Assembly: GCF_029255545.1 (NCBI RefSeq)
Contig: NZ_JANLJJ010000079.1
Span: forward strand, 62,001-126,000
Length of the DNA stretch: 64,000 nucleotides
From: Ferrovibrio sp.
Lineage (GTDB): Bacteria; Pseudomonadota; Alphaproteobacteria; Ferrovibrionales; Ferrovibrionaceae
Reading direction: 5' to 3'
This document shows positions 47,567 to 55,668 of this stretch, one piece after another. The notes under the pieces were generated by a model that was not told where the DNA came from, searched no databases, and saw only the letters and a program-made list of their open reading frames with translations. Both the position numbers and the translations under genes were made by a program. Numbering within the stretch: the stretch's first letter is position 1; every line of letters starts with the position of its first letter.

Positions 47567-48823
47567 ATGGATATCGTGGTGATCGGATCGGGTGTGGTGG
47601 GCATGACGACGGCCTGGCGGCTGGCGCGTGATGGCCATCGCGTCACCGTAGTCGACCGCGCCGGCGCCACCGCCCAGGGCGCCAGCCATGCCAATGGCGC
47701 CCAGCTCAGCTATTCCTATGTCGCGCCGCTGGCCGCGCCCGGGGTGTGGCTCGACCTGCCGAAATATCTGTTCGGCCGGCAATCGCCGGTGCGCTTCCGG
47801 CCCGGCTTCGAGCTGTTCCAGTATCGCTGGCTGCTGAAGTTCCTCGCCGCCTGCACGCGCGCCGAAGCGCTCGCCACCACCGAGAAGCTGCTGCGGCTGG
47901 CCTATCTGAGCCGCGACGTGCTGCATGCCGCCGAGGACATCCGCGCGCTCGATTTCCTGTGGAGCCGCGCCGGCAAGCTGGTGCTGCAGGGCGACGCGGC
48001 CGGCCTGGCCGGTGCCCGGGCGCAGGCGGAATACCAGAGCCGCCTGGGCAGCGAGCAGCAGGTGCTCGACCGCGACGGCTGCCTGGCCATCGAGCCGGCG
48101 CTGGACGCCATTGCCCATCGCATCCATGGCGGCGTGTTCACGCCTGGCGACGAGGCGGCCGATCCCTACCGGCTCTGCCTCGGCATCGAAAACCTGTTGT
48201 CGGGCGCCAATTCCGGCGTGCGTTTCGTCTATGGCTCAAAAGTGCGTGGCCTGCTGCGGGCCGGCCGGCATCTGCTCGGCGTGCAGACCGAGGCCGGCGT
48301 CTACGAGGCCGATGCCTATGTGCTGGCCGCCGGCGTGGCCAGCCGCCGGATCGGGCTGAGCGCGGGCCTTGACCTGCCGATCTATCCGATCAAGGGCTAC
48401 AGCCTGTCGCTGCCGATCGCCGACGATGCCGCTGCGCCGCGCGTCTCGATCACCGACACGGCCTGCAAGACCGTCTATGCCCGGCTGGGGTCGCGCCTGC
48501 GGGTGGCCGGCATGGCCGATATCGTTGGCGCCAATGACGAGATCGACCCGGCCCGGCTGGGCCAGCTCGTGTCGCAGGCGCGCGAGGCCTTTCCCCATGT
48601 CGCCACCTGGCAGCAGATCGAGCCCTGGACCGGCCTGCGGCCGGCGACGCCGAAAGGCCTGCCGATCCTGGGCGACAGCGGCATCGACAACCTGCTGCTC
48701 AATGTCGGCCATGGCGCGCTCGGCTTCACGCTCGCCTTTGGCTCGGCCGAGGCCATCGCCGCCAGGCTGGCCGGCCGGCCGGCGCCGGTGCCCGAGCGGG
48801 ATTTTGCGCTGGCGGCGGCTTAG
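47567..48823 (+). CDS. D-amino acid dehydrogenase-like FAD oxidoreductase (DadA family)
   Basis: 418 residues from ATG 47567. The N-terminal FAD motif is MDIVVIGSGVVGMTTAWRLA, followed by VVDRAG, and ASHANGAQLSYSYVAPLA, which is typical of DadA. The C-terminal part has PWTGLRPATPKGLPILG and NVGHGALGFTLAFGSA closing the FAD site. DadA enzymes deaminate D-amino acids to 2-keto acids, feeding electrons to the respiratory chain. It is divergent from lysR and shares an operator motif with the TAXI-TRAP genes, so the transported substrate may be a D-amino acid or related amine. Confidence 0.9.
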   Translation: MDIVVIGSGVVGMTTAWRLARDGHRVTVVDRAGATAQGASHANGAQLSYSYVAPLAAPGVWLDLPKYLFGRQSPVRFRPGFELFQYRWLLKFLAACTRAEALATTEKLLRLAYLSRDVLHAAEDIRALDFLWSRAGKLVLQGDAAGLAGARAQAEYQSRLGSEQQVLDRDGCLAIEPALDAIAHRIHGGVFTPGDEAADPYRLCLGIENLLSGANSGVRFVYGSKVRGLLRAGRHLLGVQTEAGVYEADAYVLAAGVASRRIGLSAGLDLPIYPIKGYSLSLPIADDAAAPRVSITDTACKTVYARLGSRLRVAGMADIVGANDEIDPARLGQLVSQAREAFPHVATWQQIEPWTGLRPATPKGLPILGDSGIDNLLLNVGHGALGFTLAFGSAEAIAARLAGRPAPVPERDFALAAA

Positions 48824-48827
48824 GCGC

Positions 48828-49694
48828 TCAGCGCAAGGCCGCCAGGACGCCCCGCGCCATCCTCGCATCGGCGATGGCGCGCCCCATCAGGCCGGCATGC
48901 TGCACGGTCTGGCGCACCAGCGCGGCATTGTCCGCCGCCACGCTGCCGTCGCTGAGCAGGATGTTGTTCTCGAAGCCGATGCGGGCATGGCCGTTCAGGC
49001 CAAGGGCCGCCAGCGCGCAGGCCGATTCCTTCGGGCCGAAGGCGCAGACGGCGAAGGCGCCGTCGGCGCCGCTCCAGTCATGCAGGAAGGGCAGCAGGTC
49101 GCTGGGTTCCGAACGCTGGCCGGCGCTGTAGCGGCCGAGCACGAACAGTACGGAATGCTTCTCGCCCGGCACGATGCCGCGCGCCTTCAGGTCGTGGAAA
49201 CGATGCAGGTCGCTGTCGGAATAGAGGATATACTGCATCATCACGCCGGCCTGGTGCAGCTCGGCCAGGAAGGCGGCGGCCTCGGTCTCGGCCTGTGCAT
49301 CCGGCACGATCTCGCGGATCGCCAGCGAGCAGGCCTCCGGCATCAGGGCCCGCATCGCCGCCATCTGCTCATGGCGGTTGTAGATGCCGGCGGCCTCCGA
49401 GGTGGCCTGGATGATGATGTCGTCGCCGGCCTCGCGGCGCACCGCAATGATGGCGGCGCGATAGAGGTCGGTATCCAGCGAATGCCGGCCATCGGCCTGG
49501 CGCACATGCAGGTGGATCATCGCAGCCCCCGCATCCTGGCATAACGCGGCGCAGCGGCCCAGCTCGTCGGCGCTCAGCGGCACCGCCGGGTGATCGGCCT
49601 TGAGTTTGCGGGCGCCATTGGGGGCGACGGCAATGATGGCGGGCGCCACCACGGCGGGCAGGATCGGAACCATCTTCGTCGACGGGGCCGGCAT
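48828..49694 (-). CDS. Beta-keto acid cleavage enzyme (BKACE, DUF849)
   Basis: 288 residues from ATG 49694, whose A is the last base of the aminotransferase stop (TGATG). Zinc-binding HxH is in AAMIHLHVRQADGRHS, and the late ARIGFENNILL carries the conserved glutamate. BKACE enzymes condense a beta-keto acid with acetyl-CoA and split it to acetoacetate plus a new CoA ester; Kce of lysine fermentation is the prototype. Being coupled to a class III aminotransferase, it could cleave the beta-keto acid produced by that enzyme. Confidence 0.92.
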   Translation of the reverse strand: MPAPSTKMVPILPAVVAPAIIAVAPNGARKLKADHPAVPLSADELGRCAALCQDAGAAMIHLHVRQADGRHSLDTDLYRAAIIAVRREAGDDIIIQATSEAAGIYNRHEQMAAMRALMPEACSLAIREIVPDAQAETEAAAFLAELHQAGVMMQYILYSDSDLHRFHDLKARGIVPGEKHSVLFVLGRYSAGQRSEPSDLLPFLHDWSGADGAFAVCAFGPKESACALAALGLNGHARIGFENNILLSDGSVAADNAALVRQTVQHAGLMGRAIADARMARGVLAALR

Positions 49695-51028
49695 CAGGCG
49701 ATGCCCTTCAGTGCGGTGTCGACCGCGTCGCCCAGCCGCTCGACGATGATGTCGATATCGCCGGGTTTGCAGATGAAGGGCGGCGCCAGCAGCACATGGT
49801 CGCCATGCCTGCCATCGATGGTGCCGCCCATCGGATAGCACATCAGGCCGATCTTCATCGCTTCCGCCTTGATGCGGGCATTCAGCTTCAGCGCCGGGTC
49901 GAAGGTTTCCTTGCTGGCGCGGTCCTGCACCAGCTCGATGGCCTGGAACAGGCCGCGGCCGCGGATGTCGCCGACATGGCGGTGGTTGCCGAACCGCTCC
50001 TGCAGGCGGTCCATCAGATGCGCGCCCATCGCCTTGACGTTGTCGAGCAGGTGGTCGCGCTCGATCACCTCCTGCACCGCCAGGGCCGCCGCGCAGGCCA
50101 TCGGATGGCCCAGATAGGTATGGCCATGCTGGAAGAAGCCCGTGCCATTCCTGAAGGCATCGAAGATATGCTGGCCCAGCAGCACGGCGCCGATCGGCTG
50201 GTAGCCGCCGCCCAGGCCCTTGGCGATGGTCATGATGTCGGGCGAAATGCCTTCCTGCTCGCAGGCATGCAGCGTGCCGGTGCGGCCCATGCCGCACATC
50301 ACCTCGTCGAGGATCAGCAGCACCCCGTAGGTGTCGCAGATTTCCCGGATACGCTTGAAATAACCCGGCACGGCGGTGACGGCGCCGAGCGTCGCGCCGA
50401 CCACGGGCTCGGCGATGAAGGCGATCACGCTGTCCTTGCCCAGTTCCAGGATCTTGACCTCCAGTTCCTCGGCGACGCGCCGGCCATATTCCTCCGCCGT
50501 CTCGTCGGGCCGGCGGTCGCGATATTCGAAACAGGGAGAAATGTGATGCGCGTCGATCAGCATCGGCGCGAACTGCTGGCGCCGCCAGGCGTTGCCGCCG
50601 ACGGAGAGCGCGCCCACCGTGTTGCCGTGATAGCTCTGGCGCCGGGCGATGAAATGGCGGCGCTGCGGTTCGCCGCGCTCGACATGATACTGCCGCGCCA
50701 TTTTCAGCGCCGCCTCGATCGCCTCCGAGCCGCCGGAGACATAATAAGCGTGGCTGATGCCTTTCGGCGCATGGCCGACCAGCTTGTCGGCCAGCTTCTC
50801 GGCCGGTTCGGTGGTGAAGAAGCTGGTATGGGCGAAGGCCAGCTTGTCGGCCTGCTCGTGCATGGCCCGCGTCACGTCGGGATGGCCGTGGCCGAGGCAG
50901 CTCACCGCCGCGCCGCCCGAGGCATCGATGTAGCGCTTGCCCTGGGAATCGATGATCTCGATGCCTTCGCCGCCGACGGCGACCGGATAGGCGTGGTTGA
51001 TCATGCGGTGCAGGATGCGGCTAGTCAT
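49694..51028 (-). CDS. Class III PLP-dependent aminotransferase
   Basis: 444 residues, normal for omega-amino acid / beta-amino acid aminotransferases. The PLP lysine lies in DIMTIAKGLGGGYQPIGAVL; LILDEVMCGMGRTG supplies the ring aspartate region, and YVSGGSEAIEAALKMAR the phosphate-binding segment. It transfers amino groups from omega- or beta-amino acids or diamines to pyruvate or 2-oxoglutarate. It overlaps the RpiR-type gene by 4 bp and the BKACE gene by one base. The pair suggests degradation of a beta-amino acid via its beta-keto acid. Confidence 0.94.
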   Translation of the reverse strand: MTSRILHRMINHAYPVAVGGEGIEIIDSQGKRYIDASGGAAVSCLGHGHPDVTRAMHEQADKLAFAHTSFFTTEPAEKLADKLVGHAPKGISHAYYVSGGSEAIEAALKMARQYHVERGEPQRRHFIARRQSYHGNTVGALSVGGNAWRRQQFAPMLIDAHHISPCFEYRDRRPDETAEEYGRRVAEELEVKILELGKDSVIAFIAEPVVGATLGAVTAVPGYFKRIREICDTYGVLLILDEVMCGMGRTGTLHACEQEGISPDIMTIAKGLGGGYQPIGAVLLGQHIFDAFRNGTGFFQHGHTYLGHPMACAAALAVQEVIERDHLLDNVKAMGAHLMDRLQERFGNHRHVGDIRGRGLFQAIELVQDRASKETFDPALKLNARIKAEAMKIGLMCYPMGGTIDGRHGDHVLLAPPFICKPGDIDIIVERLGDAVDTALKGIA

Positions 51029-51966
51029 GGCGTGGCTTTCTTGCGCTTGGGAGACCAGTAGGTGGAAAAGGCGCCGAGCTGGACCTCGGCATTGCGGATG
51101 GCGGCCAACGCTTCCTCGCCGGCGCGGGCGGCGATCAGCGCCACCAGGGTTTCGGCCATGGCGAAAGCTGGCGTTATGGCATGGAAGAACGAGGGCGTGT
51201 CGGTCGAGATCAGCAGGCCGTGCTGGGCCAGGCCGGCCACCGGCGAGACGCGGCTGTCGGTGATCGCCACCACGGTCAGGCCGCGCTGGCGGGCATAGGC
51301 GACGCGCTCCACCGTGGCGCTGGCATAGGGCGCGACGCTGATCGCCAGCAGGGCATCGCCGCGGCCGGCATGGCGCAGGGCATCGATGCCGGTGTCGCCG
51401 GCGCCGTCCAGCAGCAGGCCGTTGGCGCGGAACAGGCCATAGATGTAATGGGCATGGAAGGCCACCGCATGGCAGGAGCGCAGGCCGAGGAAATGCACGC
51501 GCCGTGCGCCCTCCAGCAGCTTGGCGGCGGCCACCAGGGCGGTGATGCCGGCATCGTCATGGCTTTCGGCGATATGCTCGGCCATCGCCCAGCCGATCTG
51601 GCCGGCCAGCGCGGCGTCGCCGCCCTGCTGCTGGCGCTGCTGCAGGCGGCCGGCGCGGTTGCTGAATTCGGCGCTGAAGGCCTTGCCCGGGCTGCGGCGC
51701 AGCAGGCTGGCCTGCACGTCGCGGAAGGCGGCGAAGTCGCTGAATCCGAGCTGGCGTGCCAGTCGCGTCATGGTCACCGGCGGCACGCCGGCGCGGCGGG
51801 CCTGCTCGCGCATCGACAGCAGGGCCACGTCGTCGGGATGGTCCAGCACGAACCGCGCCGCGGCTTTCAACTGCGGCGGCAGCGTCTCGAAAGCCGCCGC
51901 GATGCGGGTCGGCAGCGAGTCGGGCTGGACATGGCGGACGGCAGGCATCGGGTCAGTGAAGCCCAT
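51025..51966 (-). CDS. MurR/RpiR family transcriptional regulator
   Basis: 313 residues: an N-terminal RpiR helix-turn-helix (LPTRIAAAFETLPPQLKAAARFVLDH ... MREQARRAGVPPVTMTRLARQLGF) and a C-terminal SIS domain (ARRVHFLGLRSCHAVAFHAHYIY; LAISVAPYASATVERVAYARQRGLTVVAITDS). SIS domains normally bind phosphosugars, but many RpiR proteins in amino-acid operons respond to other ligands. It is first in a three-gene operon with the aminotransferase and BKACE. An 18-bp inverted repeat with a TATAAT -10 lies just upstream. Confidence 0.93.
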   Translation of the reverse strand: MGFTDPMPAVRHVQPDSLPTRIAAAFETLPPQLKAAARFVLDHPDDVALLSMREQARRAGVPPVTMTRLARQLGFSDFAAFRDVQASLLRRSPGKAFSAEFSNRAGRLQQRQQQGGDAALAGQIGWAMAEHIAESHDDAGITALVAAAKLLEGARRVHFLGLRSCHAVAFHAHYIYGLFRANGLLLDGAGDTGIDALRHAGRGDALLAISVAPYASATVERVAYARQRGLTVVAITDSRVSPVAGLAQHGLLISTDTPSFFHAITPAFAMAETLVALIAARAGEEALAAIRNAEVQLGAFSTYWSPKRKKATP

Positions 51967-51998
51967 TTCGGCCGCTCATGCAACAAGTGATTCATTAA

Positions 51999-52024
51999 AT
52001 TATATATTGAAACAGTTGTTTCAA
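51999..52024 (-). promoter_or_regulatory. RpiR-gene promoter -10 and overlapping inverted repeat
   Basis: On the minus strand a perfect -10 hexamer TATAAT occupies 52,004-51,999. Immediately upstream, TTGAAACA (52,007-52,014) and TGTTTCAA (52,017-52,024) form a perfect 8-bp inverted repeat with a 2-bp centre. The TGAAA...TTTCA pattern is common for RpiR-family sites. Its place between -10 and -35 implies autorepression. Confidence 0.65.
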
Positions 52025-52044
52025 CTGCCGGGGCTGCGTTTCCC

Positions 52045-52059
52045 ATAAGCAATGCTTAT
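52045..52059. promoter_or_regulatory. LysR operator, copy 1 (own promoter)
   Basis: ATAAGCA and TGCTTAT flank a single A: a perfect 7+1+7 palindrome with T-N11-A geometry, 31 bp before the lysR start. The same ATAAG-N5-CTTAT skeleton, also preceded by CC, recurs at 53,016-53,030 after the lysR gene. It is probably the autoregulatory site. Confidence 0.75.
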
Positions 52060-52090
52060 AGTTGAGACGGCTTTATTGCGGGAGATTGCT

Positions 52091-53005
52091 ATGGCTGACC
52101 TGCGCAACCTGGAAACCTTCGTCTGGGTCGCCCATCTCGGCGGCTTCCGCGCCGCCGCTGAGCGGCTCAACACCACCCAGCCGGCGGTGTCGCAGCGCAT
52201 CGCCCTGCTGGAATCCGAACTCGGCGTGAAGCTGTTCGACCGCGAACCGCGCGGCGTGGCGCTGACGCTCAAGGGCAACGAGCTGCTGCCCTATGCCGAG
52301 CGCATGCTGCAGCTGCGCGCCGACCTGCTGCAGGCGGCGCGCGAGAAACGCGCCATGCGTGGCGTGGTGCGGCTCGGCGTCGCTGAAACCATCGTGCATA
52401 CCTGGCTTGCCCGGCTGATCGAGCGCATGCATGCGGTCTATCCGGCGCTGACGCTGGAAATCGAGGTCGATACCTCGCCGATCCTGCGCGAGCGGCTGGT
52501 GGCGCATCAGCTCGATATCGCCTTCCTGCTCGGCCCGGTCAGCGAGCCGCGGATCAAGAATGTCGCGCTCTCCAGTTATCCGCTGGCCTGGGTTGCCAGC
52601 CCCGATCTGGAGCTCGGGCCCGAACCGGTACCGCTGAGCATGCTGGCCCGCTGGCCGATCATCACCTATCCGCGCAACACCCGGCCGTTCATCACCATCC
52701 GCGAAATGATGACGCGCTCTGATCTGCCCAACCTGCGCATGTATGGCAACGCCTCGCTCAGCACCATCGTGCGCATGACGCTGGATCGCATCGGCATCAG
52801 CGCGATTCCGCCGGTGGTGATCCGCCGCGAACTGGCCGAGAAACGCCTGCGGCTGGTGCGCGCCGAGCAGAGCCTGCCGGATCTGAATTTCTCCGCCAGC
52901 TACCCGCTCAAGCCCGACAGCTACATGGCCGAGGCGGTGGTGGAAATCGCCCGCGAACTGGCGCAGGCAGAGGTGAAACGCCGGAATAAGCAGCGTCGCG
53001 CCTGA
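52091..53005 (+). CDS. LysR family transcriptional regulator
   Basis: 304 residues from ATG 52091, preceded by GGGAG; a start at 52052 would run through the operator. MADLRNLETFVWVAHLGGFRAAAERL leads into the helix-turn-helix with NTTQPAVSQRIALLE, followed by the periplasmic-binding-protein-like effector domain (GVVRLGVAETIVHTWLARLIE, LDIAFLLGPVSEP). The gene precedes the DUF1445-TRAP-Pxp genes on the same strand. Twin palindromes before itself and before that operon make it the likely regulator, with 5-oxoproline or a relative as inducer (inferred). Confidence 0.94.
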   Translation: MADLRNLETFVWVAHLGGFRAAAERLNTTQPAVSQRIALLESELGVKLFDREPRGVALTLKGNELLPYAERMLQLRADLLQAAREKRAMRGVVRLGVAETIVHTWLARLIERMHAVYPALTLEIEVDTSPILRERLVAHQLDIAFLLGPVSEPRIKNVALSSYPLAWVASPDLELGPEPVPLSMLARWPIITYPRNTRPFITIREMMTRSDLPNLRMYGNASLSTIVRMTLDRIGISAIPPVVIRRELAEKRLRLVRAEQSLPDLNFSASYPLKPDSYMAEAVVEIARELAQAEVKRRNKQRRA

Positions 53006-53015
53006 TTTTTAAGCC

Positions 53016-53030
53016 ATAAGAATTTCTTAT
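53016..53030. promoter_or_regulatory. LysR operator, copy 2 (target operon)
   Basis: ATAAGAA and TTCTTAT flank a single T, a perfect 7+1+7 palindrome. It shares CCATAAG-x5-CTTAT with the site at 52,045-52,059. It lies 74 bp before the DUF1445 start, in the place expected for LysR activation of the downstream operon. Confidence 0.75.
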
Positions 53031-53103
53031 CGCACTCCATCCGAAACCGCGATTGGACAGCATGGTGCCCGCCATGATGGCATAACCGGATTGTCACATC
53101 GGC

Positions 53104-53916
53104 ATGGGGGATTGCATGAATGCGATGACGGCCAGGGTTTACGGCAGCGGCCATGCGGCGCGCCAGGCCGTGCGGCGCGGCGAGCATCGCGGCCCCACCG
53201 CCGGCATCGCGCCGGGCTATGTGCAGGGCAATCTCGCCATCCTGCCCAAGGCGCTGGCCGACGATTTCTTCCGCTTCTGCCACTTCAACCCCAAGCCCTG
53301 TCCGCTGCTGGCCGCCAGCGAGCCGGGCGATCCGCGCCTGCCGGCCCTGGGCGAGGATGTCGACATCCGCACCGACATTCCGCTTTATCACGTCTGGCGC
53401 GATGGCCGGATGGTCGAGGCCGTCTCCGACCTGAAAGCGCTCTGGCGCGACGATCTGGTGGCTTTCCTGATCGGCTGTTCGTTTTCCTTCGAAGAGGCGC
53501 TGGTCGAAGATGGCATCCCGCTGCGCCATATCAGCTGCGGCACCAACGTGCCGATGTATCGCACCAGCATCCAGACGCAGCCGGCCGGTCCGTTCCATGG
53601 CCCGCTGGTGGTCTCGATGCGGCCGCTGAAGCCCGCCGATGCGATCCGCGCCGTGCAGATCACCTCGCGGTTTCCGGCCGTGCATGGCGCGCCGGTGCAT
53701 ATCGGCAAGCCCGAGCTGATCGGCATCAAAGACATCATGCAGCCCGATTACGGCGATCCGGTCGAGGTGAAGGACGATGAACTGCCGGTCTTCTGGGCCT
53801 GCGGCGTCACGCCCCAGTCGGTGATCGCGACGGTGAGGCCGGATTTCTGCATCACCCATGCGCCGGGCCACATGCTGGTCACCGACCTGAAGAACAGCCG
53901 TTTAGCGATTCTGTGA
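53104..53916 (+). CDS. DUF1445 / YcsI family putative hydro-lyase (D-glutamate cyclase-related)
   Basis: 270 residues, standard for the family; alternative ATGs at 53,116 and 53,125 exist and GGGGGA lies before them. Family landmarks are [17 protein letters not shown] near the N-terminus, [28 protein letters not shown] and the C-terminal [10 protein letters not shown], followed by [12 protein letters not shown]. The human D-glutamate cyclase carries a DUF1445 domain, and in Bacillus subtilis ycsI lies in the operon of the 5-oxoprolinase genes. Here it heads a TRAP-Pxp operon, so action on 5-oxoproline or D-glutamate is inferred. The biochemical activity is unproven. Confidence 0.88.
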   Translation: MGDCMNAMTARVYGSGHAARQAVRRGEHRGPTAGIAPGYVQGNLAILPKALADDFFRFCHFNPKPCPLLAASEPGDPRLPALGEDVDIRTDIPLYHVWRDGRMVEAVSDLKALWRDDLVAFLIGCSFSFEEALVEDGIPLRHISCGTNVPMYRTSIQTQPAGPFHGPLVVSMRPLKPADAIRAVQITSRFPAVHGAPVHIGKPELIGIKDIMQPDYGDPVEVKDDELPVFWACGVTPQSVIATVRPDFCITHAPGHMLVTDLKNSRLAIL

Positions 53917-53942
53917 GTTTCACCAACCTGGAGGGGAAGAGA

Positions 53943-54998
53943 ATGAAGACCATGATCAAGACGCTGGCTGTTGCCGGCGCGCTGCTGGCCGGCATCGCCG
54001 GCCAAGCGATGGCCCAGGACATGCCGAAGACCACGCTGAAGGTGGTCGGCGCCTGGGGCAACCTGACCCAGTACAAGAATTTCGAGCAGCCCTTCTGGTC
54101 GAAGGAAATCACCGAGAAATCGAAGGGCGCCATCACCGCCGAGATCACCCCGTTCAACGAAATGGGCCTCAAGGGCGCGGAAATCTTCCGCCTGATGCGC
54201 CTGGGCGTGATCGATTTCGGCTCCACCGTGCTGGGTTATGTCGCGGCCGACGATGCCCGCAACGAGGCGGTCGACCTCGCCGGCCTGGCGCCGGACGTGG
54301 CCACCGCGCGCAAGATCTCGGATGCCTATAAGCCGGTCTACGACAAGTTCTACCGCGAGCGGTTTGGCGTGCAGGTGCTGGGCATCTGGCCGTATTCGGC
54401 CCAGGTGCTGTTCTGCAACGGCGACATCAAGGGCCTGGCCGACCTGAAGGGCAAGAAGGTGCGCACCGGCAACCGCACGCTGGCCGAATTCGTCGAGGCC
54501 TTCGGCGGCACCGGCGTCACCATGGCCTTCAACGAGGTGGTGCCCGCCCTGCAGAACAAGGTGGTGGATTGCGCCATCACCGGCACGCTGTCGGGCAACT
54601 CGGCCAAGTGGCACGAGGTGGCGACGCATATCTATGCCCTGCCGCTGGGCTGGAGCCACGTAATGCACGGCGTCAACGTCAAGACCTGGGAAAAGCTGAA
54701 CCCGCAGGTGCGCGCCTTCCTGCAGAAGGAAATCGCCGGCCTGGAAGACCGCATCTGGAAGGCGGCCGCCGAGGAAACCCAGCAGGGCTATGACTGCAAT
54801 GCCGGCAAGGCCAGCTGCACCATGGGCACCAAGGCCAAGATGACCGTCGTGCCGGTCTCGGATGCCGACAAGGCGCTGCTGAAGAAGGCCCTGACCGACA
54901 CCGTGCTGCCGAAATGGGCGGCGCGCTGCCAGGGCGACTGCATCGCTACCTTCAACGACAGCATTGGCAAGGTGGTCGGCCTGACCGCCGCAAAGTAA
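53943..54998 (+). CDS. TRAP transporter substrate-binding protein, DctP type
   Basis: 351 residues from ATG 53943, with a strong GGAGGGGAAGAG ribosome site. The signal peptide is KTLAVAGALLAGIAGQAMAQ. The DctP core includes EITPFNEMGLKGAEIFRLMRLG and the ligand-arginine region LKGKKVRTGNRTLAEFVEAFG. The C-terminal part has four cysteines (in YDCNAGKASCTMG and ARCQGDCIATF), which may form disulfides. Bordetella DctP6/DctP7 are known pyroglutamate-binding members; genomic linkage to pxpBCA suggests the same ligand here. An intrinsic terminator follows the gene. Confidence 0.94.
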   Translation: MKTMIKTLAVAGALLAGIAGQAMAQDMPKTTLKVVGAWGNLTQYKNFEQPFWSKEITEKSKGAITAEITPFNEMGLKGAEIFRLMRLGVIDFGSTVLGYVAADDARNEAVDLAGLAPDVATARKISDAYKPVYDKFYRERFGVQVLGIWPYSAQVLFCNGDIKGLADLKGKKVRTGNRTLAEFVEAFGGTGVTMAFNEVVPALQNKVVDCAITGTLSGNSAKWHEVATHIYALPLGWSHVMHGVNVKTWEKLNPQVRAFLQKEIAGLEDRIWKAAAEETQQGYDCNAGKASCTMGTKAKMTVVPVSDADKALLKKALTDTVLPKWAARCQGDCIATFNDSIGKVVGLTAAK

Positions 54999-55009
54999 GC
55001 TGCCTCCCC

Positions 55010-55047
55010 GCCGGAGCCCGGTTTTCTCCCCGGGCTCCGGCATTTTT
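55010..55047 (+). terminator. Intrinsic terminator after the DctP-type gene
   Basis: GCCGGAGCCCG (55,010-55,020) pairs perfectly with CGGGCTCCGGC (55,031-55,041) and is followed by ATTTTT. It lies between the binding-protein and small-permease genes and should attenuate the downstream operon, giving binding protein in excess. Confidence 0.85.
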
Positions 55048-55064
55048 ATGTCAGGGTATCGTCC

Positions 55065-55664
55065 ATGATCATGTTGCTGGATCGCTGGCTCGGCCTCGCC
55101 GATCGCCTGTCGCGCTATGCCATCTGGGCCGGCGGTGCCCTGGTGCTGGCCTCGGCCTTCCTGGTGTCGGTCGACGTCCTGCTGCGCAAGCTGCTGCTGA
55201 TCTCGGTCGGCGGCGCCGATGAGCTCTCCGGCTATGCTTTCGCCATCGGCACCGCCTGGGCGCTCGCCTTCACCCTGCTGCGCCGCGCCAATGTGCGCGT
55301 CGATGCGCTCTATACCCGGCTGCCGCGCGTGCTCTGCGCCATGCTCGACATCCTTGCGCTGGCTTCCCTCGGCGGCTTCATCGCCCTGCTGACCTGGCAG
55401 GCCTGGGATGTGCTCGGCACCTCGATTGCCTTCAGCGCCCGCGCCACCACGCCGCTGCAGACGCCGTTGTGGATGCCGCAATCGCTCTGGGTCATTGGCC
55501 TGGCGCTGTTCCTGTTCACCCTGTTGCCATTGCTGCTGCGGGCGCTGTTCGCGCTGCTGGGCGGCGATCTCGACACCGTGCGCCGGCTGGCCGGCGCCCG
55601 CACCATCGAGGAAGACGCCGCCGACGAAGCCGCCCATACCGCCAGCCTGAAGCCGCAGGACTGA
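55065..55664 (+). CDS. TRAP transporter small permease, DctQ type
   Basis: 199 residues with four membrane segments: AIWAGGALVLASAFLVSVDVLLRK, SGYAFAIGTAWALAFTLLRRANVRVDAL, a third at ~95-115 (LDILALASLGGFIALLTWQ), and a fourth at ~145-170. The helix-2 motif with ANVRVDAL is typical of DctQ. It forms the transporter with the large DctM subunit encoded 4 bp downstream. The C-terminal 30 residues are hydrophilic and acidic. Confidence 0.92.
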   Translation: MIMLLDRWLGLADRLSRYAIWAGGALVLASAFLVSVDVLLRKLLLISVGGADELSGYAFAIGTAWALAFTLLRRANVRVDALYTRLPRVLCAMLDILALASLGGFIALLTWQAWDVLGTSIAFSARATTPLQTPLWMPQSLWVIGLALFLFTLLPLLLRALFALLGGDLDTVRRLAGARTIEEDAADEAAHTASLKPQD

Positions 55665-55668
55665 TCCC

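Noticed and set aside
49695..50297. Upstream extension of the BKACE frame
   Set aside because: It lies in another frame of the aminotransferase gene and is unlike BKACE proteins, which begin near residue 1 of the frame starting at 49,694.
53079..53097. GGCATAACC-containing stretch before the DUF1445 gene as a third site of the 46,458 LysR
   Set aside because: Only the left half matches the CATAAC-N5-GTTATG operator; the right arm is missing, so I treat it as chance.
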